A stretch of DNA of 9,644 nt from Spirochaetia bacterium (GTDB lineage: Bacteria > Spirochaetota > Spirochaetia > Sphaerochaetales > Sphaerochaetaceae), in assembly GCA_009929055.1 (NCBI GenBank), contig SABI01000086.1, positions 1 through 9,644 on the forward strand, read 5' to 3'. The notes beneath the pieces are model-generated. The model had not been told where the DNA came from. It saw only the letters and a program-made list of their open reading frames with translations, and did not search any database. Of this stretch, positions 5,244 through 9,644 are shown one piece after another. The position numbers and the translations under genes are program-made. Every line of letters starts with the position of its first letter. Positions within the stretch are counted from its first letter, which is position 1.

Positions 5244-6734
5244 ATGACTAAGGACAGAACAATAGTTACCACTCCACTAGGAAAGGTAAGAGGAAAGGCT
5301 CATGACTCAATTTACAGATATCTAGGGGTTCCTTTTGCAAAAAGCCTAGAAGATTCATCCCCATTTTCATCTCCTGAACTTATCCACTCATACCCTACAG
5401 AAGTAGATGCAACTGAATATGGCCCATTATGTTACCAAAGGAGTATGTTGCGCCGTGAGTGTAGTGGGGATTGCCTCACCTTAAATATCTACTCACCTGC
5501 TAAAGGAGATGAATTACTCCCCGTTCTCTTTTATATCCATGGAGGTTCTTTTATTCACGGCTCAGGGAATGAATCTCTTTATAATGGAGAGAATCTTGCT
5601 AATAGTCAGAATATCGTTGTTGTTACAATTAATTACCGACTAGGAATATTTGGTTTTCTCGATTTCTCCACACTAGACTCATCATTTACAGGAAATAATG
5701 GAGTAAGAGATACTCTGTGTGCCTTAAAGTGGGTGAGTGATAACATCTCCTGTTTTAAAGGAGACTCCAACAACATCACCCTCATGGGGCAGTCTGCTGG
5801 AGCAACAATGGTAAGTGCCTTAGTGACACTCCCTTCTGTTCGCTCTTTAACTAAAAGAGCTGTGATGATGAGTGGGGGGCCCACACAAGTTCAAAGTAAG
5901 GAATTATGTAGACAAAAGAGTGAAGCTTTCTTAAACCAGTTTAATATTACCACAAAGGAACAACTTCTTAGCTTACATTGGAAAGAATTACTTGATTATC
6001 AAAAAGAGTACATAAAAAAGATGAACTTAGGGGCAGCTACCTTTAGAATCACTATAGATAATGATTTGTTTTCCACCACTCCTATTGAATGTGCAATGGC
6101 TGGAGGTATTACTAGTTATCCAATGTTGATTGGGACAACAGAGTCAGAAATGGGATTTCTTGCAATAAAAACACTCTCTCGCTTTGTCAATGTAGAGAGC
6201 ATAGTAAGTGAAGGCTTAGATAAAGAAAGTGATGAATTCAAAGCATCTTTATCTACTCTTTATGAAAAACTATATGGAAAAGAGAGAGTAGTCCCTATGC
6301 TCTATACAGATTTAGTCTTTAAATTATCTTCCATCTGGTTTGCAATAAGTTTAACTAAACATACACCTGTATGGATGTATAGATTTGATTTTGAAACCCT
6401 TGCCTTGAAGATGAACAATATGCATGCATTTCACTCAACAGACCTCCCTTACGTATTTGGGAACTTTACCCCTGTCTTAGTGCGCCCCTTATTCCTTCTC
6501 CAATATAATATGAATACTGTGTATGAGGTTGCCTCTTTTGTCCAAAAAGATCTTCATTCATTTATGGTGAGTGAGAAGTGTGATTGGCCAGAGGTCACTA
6601 CCTATTACCCTGTTCTTGCAAGACTCTACAAAGAAGAGGCAATAATTGGCAATATGATAGACTCTTCTCTCCTCTCTTTATATGAAAAATCGAGTTATTA
6701 CCATCTTTCTCATAAAGGAGTTACTCCTTCATAA
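5244..6734 (+). CDS. Type B carboxylesterase (alpha/beta hydrolase)
   Basis: This 496-residue protein hydrolyses carboxylic esters; the natural substrate cannot be read from the sequence. The family signature appears in order: TPLGKVRG and YLGVPFA near the N-terminus, EDCLTLNIY-like GDCLTLNIYSP (75-85), the oxyanion loop FYIHGGSF (HGG at 99-101), NYRLGIFGFL, NNGVRDTLCALKWV, the nucleophile elbow GQSAGA with S184, the acid near E300-E302 (IGTTESEMGF) and the catalytic histidine H397 in FHSTDLPYVFGN. The elbow has Gln where most members have Glu (GESAGA). No signal peptide is visible, so it is probably cytoplasmic. The length is normal. Few alternatives exist for the start: the first ATG gives the family N-terminus, and its mRNA looks leaderless. 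It stands alone, divergent from tRNA-Val, with the next gene about 120 bases on behind its own promoter. Confidence 0.93.
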   Translation: MTKDRTIVTTPLGKVRGKAHDSIYRYLGVPFAKSLEDSSPFSSPELIHSYPTEVDATEYGPLCYQRSMLRRECSGDCLTLNIYSPAKGDELLPVLFYIHGGSFIHGSGNESLYNGENLANSQNIVVVTINYRLGIFGFLDFSTLDSSFTGNNGVRDTLCALKWVSDNISCFKGDSNNITLMGQSAGATMVSALVTLPSVRSLTKRAVMMSGGPTQVQSKELCRQKSEAFLNQFNITTKEQLLSLHWKELLDYQKEYIKKMNLGAATFRITIDNDLFSTTPIECAMAGGITSYPMLIGTTESEMGFLAIKTLSRFVNVESIVSEGLDKESDEFKASLSTLYEKLYGKERVVPMLYTDLVFKLSSIWFAISLTKHTPVWMYRFDFETLALKMNNMHAFHSTDLPYVFGNFTPVLVRPLFLLQYNMNTVYEVASFVQKDLHSFMVSEKCDWPEVTTYYPVLARLYKEEAIIGNMIDSSLLSLYEKSSYYHLSHKGVTPS

Positions 6735-6779
6735 AATAACAATAAGAGAAAAATGAGAGATAATAAAAAGAGAGAATTG

Positions 6780-6798
6780 TTAAGATTAATTATCTTAA
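6780..6798 (+). terminator. Weak hairpin after the esterase
   Basis: TTAAGAT (6780-6786) and ATCTTAA (6792-6798) form a 7-bp stem with a five-base loop. A TTTTTT run follows only after 12 bases (6810-6815), itself able to pair with the A-run between them. It may be a weak terminator for the esterase transcript. Confidence 0.35.
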
Positions 6799-6839
6799 GA
6801 AAAAAGACCTTTTTTATAGGTAAATTATTCATTCTCGTT

Positions 6840-6845
6840 TATAAT
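6840..6845 (+). promoter_or_regulatory. -10 box of the PLD lipoprotein operon, likely leaderless
   Basis: A consensus TATAAT ends seven bases before the ATG at 6853. No good -35 box and no TG extension are visible, and the bases between are without a Shine-Dalgarno sequence. An in-frame TAG at 6817-6819 with no other ATG after it excludes a longer start. Confidence 0.5.
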
Positions 6846-6852
6846 CATCATT

Positions 6853-8136
6853 ATGAATTTCCTCAAAGTGTCACATTCTTATCTATTTATAGTAATTCTC
6901 TCTTTTTTCCTCTTTATGAGCTGTTCAACAGTGGGGAATTTGCCAAAAGAGCAAAGTGAATTTATCTCAATGGAGAACTTCCTTGAACAAAAAGGATACC
7001 CCTCTTTTGCAACAACGAGCCCAGAGTTTTACTATACGGGGAGAGATTGGAATAAAAAGTGCTTAGAGCTCATTGAACAAGCTAAAGAGAGTATCATTCT
7101 TTCTACATTCCTTGGGGTCACAGATGTTTCGACAATAGATGTGTGGAATGCCCTTGCTAAAAAAGCAGCAAGTGGAGTGAAAGTCTACATCATCATAGAC
7201 TCTTCTTCTAATGTACAGTCCTTCCCCAAATCAAATGAATTTGTTCAATCAGCATATGTCTACCTCAAAGAACTAGGAGTAAATTTTGTTGACTATAACT
7301 CCTTGAGTTTAAGTAACATCTTCTTCCTTCCAGCCCTTTTAGACCGCGACCATAGGAAGTATTGGGTAATAGATTCTTCCATTGTTGCTATCGGAGGAAT
7401 AAACGTTAACCACACCTCCTTAAATTACCCAGTAGGACTAGGGAATATCGACATCATGGGTGTTATGGCCTCTCCTAGTCTAGCCAACTATGTGACTTCC
7501 CTTTTTATAGATACCTATAACCGTTATTCTCCAACACATCTTTCTATTGATGATTTTCCCCTTAAAGATGAGACAATGGGTGATTCCTCTAAAACAGCTT
7601 TTGCGATAGATCATTATTGGCAAGAAGGGATGAAGATAAAAGATTTATTTGATGTGTTGGCCCTGAGTACAGAGAAAGAACTTTGGATGGTTCAAGGATA
7701 CACCTTTTTATCTCCCGCCCTTATTGATCGTGTAAAATATGTCATTGACAAAGGGGTAAAGGTAAACTTTATTCTCTCTAAAAATGCTACCCAAGAGAAA
7801 TATGAAAAAGCTTCTTTTTATAGCATGGTAGACCTCATAGAATCTGGAGCTACGGTGTATCTATTTGATTCTCCCGATAAAGCATTTTTACACCAAAAAG
7901 TAGTAGTTTCCGATGGACGCTACTCTACCTTTGGAAGTGCCAATTATAATTGGAGAAGCCACACGATTAGCCGAGAACTTAACCTTATGTATGATGATGA
8001 AGAAATAGCTGCCTCACTACTTTCCTTTATTGACACCTTAGTAGAGCACTCAGTAGTGGTAGACCTTGAAGAAGCAAAGAAATACAGAACTCTTAGTTAT
8101 TACCTTACTTCATTATTTATGCAGATTTGGGGGTAG
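6853..8136 (+). CDS. Phospholipase D-family lipoprotein with two HKD motifs
   Basis: This 427-residue protein belongs to the phospholipase D / cardiolipin synthase superfamily. A short polar N-terminus and a hydrophobic segment (about 10-22) end in FMSC, so C24 is probably lipidated and the enzyme anchored in a membrane outside the cytoplasm. The first HKD motif is HRKYWVID (H167, K169, D174) followed by GGINVN. The second is HQKVVVSD (H347, K349, D354) followed by FGSANYNWRS. Both catalytic halves are complete, so it should be active on phosphodiesters, most likely phospholipids; cardiolipin synthase-type transfer and hydrolysis cannot be told apart here. It lacks the transmembrane pair of ordinary cardiolipin synthases. 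It is first in an operon with two small secreted barrel-like proteins, two bases before the next ATG, suggesting an envelope role. Confidence 0.85.
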   Translation: MNFLKVSHSYLFIVILSFFLFMSCSTVGNLPKEQSEFISMENFLEQKGYPSFATTSPEFYYTGRDWNKKCLELIEQAKESIILSTFLGVTDVSTIDVWNALAKKAASGVKVYIIIDSSSNVQSFPKSNEFVQSAYVYLKELGVNFVDYNSLSLSNIFFLPALLDRDHRKYWVIDSSIVAIGGINVNHTSLNYPVGLGNIDIMGVMASPSLANYVTSLFIDTYNRYSPTHLSIDDFPLKDETMGDSSKTAFAIDHYWQEGMKIKDLFDVLALSTEKELWMVQGYTFLSPALIDRVKYVIDKGVKVNFILSKNATQEKYEKASFYSMVDLIESGATVYLFDSPDKAFLHQKVVVSDGRYSTFGSANYNWRSHTISRELNLMYDDEEIAASLLSFIDTLVEHSVVVDLEEAKKYRTLSYYLTSLFMQIWG

Positions 8137-8138
8137 GG

Positions 8139-8660
8139 ATGAAAAAACTAACAAGCCTCTTACTACTATTACTTTTAACTTTTTCAGTTGCCTATGGACG
8201 AGGATGGGTAGGAGGCTATAGAGTCTCTCTTAGTGGCTACATGAGTGATAGTATAAGTAAACAAGAACATCTTAGCGTTGACCTCCTTTATTCACCGATT
8301 ATTAATGAGAATATGACATTAAGCCTCTACGGAGGATACTCCTTTTCTAACCTCTTTTACCCATCAGTTACCCAAACTCTCAAAGGTGGGCTTTCTTTTT
8401 CGTTTCTTTTAAGCCAAAAGCATCTTTTAGAACCATTATTTGTCAGAGATACAGCCCTTTTTGCCACTCTCGATATTGGTCTAATGAGTGCCCTTTCTTC
8501 CTTTAGCCCAACATTCATTACAGCGTCAATTTCTCCTTTTACCCTCTTCTTTGGAGATATGTTTATTTCAATGAGTTCCCTCCTGGTTACCTATGAAATA
8601 GGAAGTAGAGAATTCTCCTATGGGATTAAGTTGTTCGAATTAACCCATTACCTATGGTGA
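8139..8660 (+). CDS. Small secreted protein, probable outer-membrane beta-barrel
   Basis: I do not recognise a named family. From the ATG at 8139 it is 173 residues: MKK, a run of seven leucines in a hydrophobic segment and a signal-peptidase-like AYG at about residue 18-20. The mature part is made of alternating polar and hydrophobic strands separated by short turns (for example MTLSLYGGYSF and FTLFFGDMFISMSS) and ends in an aromatic residue (HYLW), as outer-membrane barrels do. I chose 8139 and not the upstream in-frame TTG because MKK begins a normal signal peptide. The start lies two bases after the PLD stop, and G-rich bases (GGGGG at 8129-8133, just upstream) may serve as a poor ribosome-binding site. 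Coexpression with the PLD lipoprotein suggests a shared envelope function, which is inference. Confidence 0.75.
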   Translation: MKKLTSLLLLLLLTFSVAYGRGWVGGYRVSLSGYMSDSISKQEHLSVDLLYSPIINENMTLSLYGGYSFSNLFYPSVTQTLKGGLSFSFLLSQKHLLEPLFVRDTALFATLDIGLMSALSSFSPTFITASISPFTLFFGDMFISMSSLLVTYEIGSREFSYGIKLFELTHYLW

Positions 8661-8665
8661 TTAGT

Positions 8666-9169
8666 ATGAAAAAAATAGTAGTAATAAGTCTTTTAGTGGT
8701 ATGTTCTCTTCTTCCTCTCTCCTCTATTGATATGGGGTTTACTGTGAGTACCTTTAGTGGCTCTCCTTCATTAACTCTCATTAATGATGGGATGTATGGC
8801 TCTGTTGGATTTCTTGCAGGTCTTGCTCCACGAATAGAATTTGAAACAACCCTTGTGGGGCAAGTGACTCCTCATCCTTTTACAAATCTGTTAATAAAAT
8901 CATCAATTTCTTTTGCCCTTCTTTCTCCTTTGTATAATCTTGAAGAAAAAGATCATCTTTATCTTAATATGTTCATTGGTATAGGGGTAATCGCCCCCCT
9001 CTCTTTTAATGGCTCTTGGGGGCCGTATATTACCTTTACTCCTCTTGCAACAGGAGGGCCTCAATTCCTTAGAAAAGAAAGAGTTGTTACTCTATCTCTC
9101 TACTATGATGTACCTACTCAAGGGGTTGGCTTTTTCTTCCAATTATTTACCCTAGACTTCTACTTTTAA
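8666..9169 (+). CDS. Second small secreted protein, probable outer-membrane beta-barrel
   Basis: No named family is recognised. From the ATG at 8666 it has 167 residues: MKK, a hydrophobic segment VVISLLVVCSLLPL and a probable cleavage site after LSS near residue 20. The rest is rich in short amphipathic strands with Gly, Ser, Phe and Thr (FTVSTFSG, VGFLAGLAPRIEF, YLNMFIGIGVIAPLSF, VVTLSLYYDV) and ends FTLDFYF; a final Phe is the classic outer-membrane barrel end signal. An ATG at 8654 in the same frame would add four residues and overlap the previous stop, but MKK is the better signal-peptide start and GGTGA (8656-8660) can serve as its ribosome-binding site. It is similar in size and design to the preceding protein, without obvious sequence identity by eye. 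Last gene of the operon. Confidence 0.75.
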   Translation: MKKIVVISLLVVCSLLPLSSIDMGFTVSTFSGSPSLTLINDGMYGSVGFLAGLAPRIEFETTLVGQVTPHPFTNLLIKSSISFALLSPLYNLEEKDHLYLNMFIGIGVIAPLSFNGSWGPYITFTPLATGGPQFLRKERVVTLSLYYDVPTQGVGFFFQLFTLDFYF

Positions 9170-9193
9170 AGAGTAATATTCTTTATCTTTTTT
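9167..9193 (+). terminator. Rho-independent terminator of the PLD-barrel operon
   Basis: TAAAGAG (9167-9173, including the stop codon) pairs with TTCTTTA (9179-9185) around TAATA, followed by TCTTTTTT. The stem is short and AT-rich, but its position and T-tract are right. Confidence 0.65.
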
Positions 9194-9280
9194 ACTGAAA
9201 AGTCAAAAAATTACTCATTGTGTTTTGTAATCCTTTTAAATATTTTTTATTCCTCATAACTCTAATAATAGTAGTGAATT

Positions 9281-9302
9281 ATAGCTAAATCTATATAGCT
9301 AA
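9281..9302. repeat. Two ATAGCTAA boxes, possible operator
   Basis: ATAGCTAA occurs at 9281-9288 and 9295-9302, 14 bases apart start to start, each containing the palindrome TAGCTA. They lie 24 bases upstream of the -35 box of the binding-protein promoter, a plausible activator site. Nothing identifies the regulator. Confidence 0.3.
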
Positions 9303-9325
9303 TATTTTTATAAATTCTACTAGGG

Positions 9326-9354
9326 TTGAAAACACTCTTTTTTCATGATATAAT
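9326..9354 (+). promoter_or_regulatory. Sigma-70-type promoter of the binding protein
   Basis: TTGAAA (9326-9331) and a perfect TATAAT (9349-9354) are spaced by 17 bases. Transcription should begin near 9361, leaving a short leader of about 25 bases with the ribosome-binding site AAAGGAG at 9371-9377, eight bases before the ATG. Confidence 0.85.
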
Positions 9355-9385
9355 GAGATAAATCACATACAAAGGAGTAGAAATT

Positions 9386-9644
9386 ATGATAACGAAACGA
9401 GTATGGCGTATTGCGTCTTTAGTAGGAATTTTACTTATCACAATAATTCCAGTAGCGGTTGCTAGTGGCCAAGTAGAATCTGATAATACTATTAGTTTTG
9501 CAGGAAGCGGAGGATATCCTCCATTCAATTATATCACTGAAAGTGGAGAAGTAATTGGGTTCGATGTAGATGTAGCAACTGAAATTGCTAGCCGCCTCGG
9601 TTATGAGATGAAATATGTTACCACAAGTTGGGACGGTATTATTG
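9386..9644 (+). CDS. Periplasmic amino-acid-type binding protein, N-terminal part
   Basis: Only the first 86 codons lie in the window. The protein starts with a positively charged end (MITKRVWR), a hydrophobic stretch and an AVASG cleavage-type site near residue 25-27, so it is exported. The mature start follows the family 3 solute-binding pattern: a strand (TISFAGSGGYPPFNYI), then GEVIGFDVDVATEIASRLGYEMKYVTTSWDGII. The P-P-F motif, the G-F-D-V-D-V-A stretch and the W-D-G-I motif are those of ABC-transporter receptors for polar amino acids and related small molecules. The substrate cannot be predicted from this part. Permease and ATPase genes would be expected downstream. Promoter, short leader and Shine-Dalgarno sequence all support this start. 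Confidence 0.9.
   Translation, partial: MITKRVWRIASLVGILLITIIPVAVASGQVESDNTISFAGSGGYPPFNYITESGEVIGFDVDVATEIASRLGYEMKYVTTSWDGII

Noticed and set aside
5633..5884. Minus-strand open frame inside the esterase
   Set aside because: It lies antisense to the conserved catalytic part of the esterase and resembles nothing.
6753..6959. 68-codon frame between the esterase and the PLD gene
   Set aside because: It overlaps the signal peptide of the PLD lipoprotein in another frame, runs through the promoter and hairpin, and has a low-complexity start.
9343..9528. Minus-strand frame over the binding-protein start
   Set aside because: It is antisense to a gene with a clear promoter, ribosome-binding site and signal peptide.

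Overview
The window looks like a low-GC anaerobe with a Gram-negative type envelope. The evidence is an [FeFe]-hydrogenase, a lipoprotein with a signal peptide, and two small secreted proteins that read like outer-membrane barrels and end in aromatic residues. A spirochaete would fit, and type II-A CRISPR loci are known from Treponema, but this assignment is inference and is not proven by any single gene here.

Layout. Bases 1-1606 (+) are the end of a hydrogenase operon: the tail of a [2Fe-2S] thioredoxin-like ferredoxin, then a ferredoxin-domain [FeFe]-hydrogenase, closed by a strong hairpin. Bases 1650-2512 hold no intact gene. They contain a decayed gene whose readable part resembles the N-terminal region of Fic-family proteins, then AT-rich sequence. 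Bases 2513-5000 (-) are a type II-A CRISPR-Cas locus read right to left: a cas9 remnant, cas1, cas2, csn2, a 58-bp leader and a three-repeat, two-spacer array. Bases 5021-5182 (-) are a complete tRNA-Val(GAC) unit with promoter, gene and terminator. Bases 5244-6734 (+) encode a type B carboxylesterase. Bases 6853-9169 (+) form a three-gene operon: a phospholipase-D-family lipoprotein and two small secreted barrel-like proteins. A new transcription unit begins at about 9326 and runs out of the window inside an amino-acid-type periplasmic binding protein.

Main finding. The CRISPR locus is a decapitated type II-A system. cas1, cas2 and csn2 are full length with their key residues. cas9 survives only as its last roughly 120 codons (end of the PAM-interacting domain), without a start codon, and it abuts the terminator of tRNA-Val. 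No convincing tracrRNA is present; weak anti-repeat-like sequences lie beside the array and in the leader. Type II-A adaptation is known to need Cas9, so the locus is either frozen or depends on a Cas9 encoded elsewhere. The retained cas9 tail carries the strong ribosome-binding sequence closest to cas1 and overlaps cas1 by ATGA, which may explain why that piece was kept.

Secondary observations. The esterase and the PLD lipoprotein each have a TATAAT box placed so that transcription should start at or next to the ATG, with no Shine-Dalgarno sequence, suggesting leaderless mRNAs. The hydrogenase and the binding protein have ordinary strong ribosome-binding sites.
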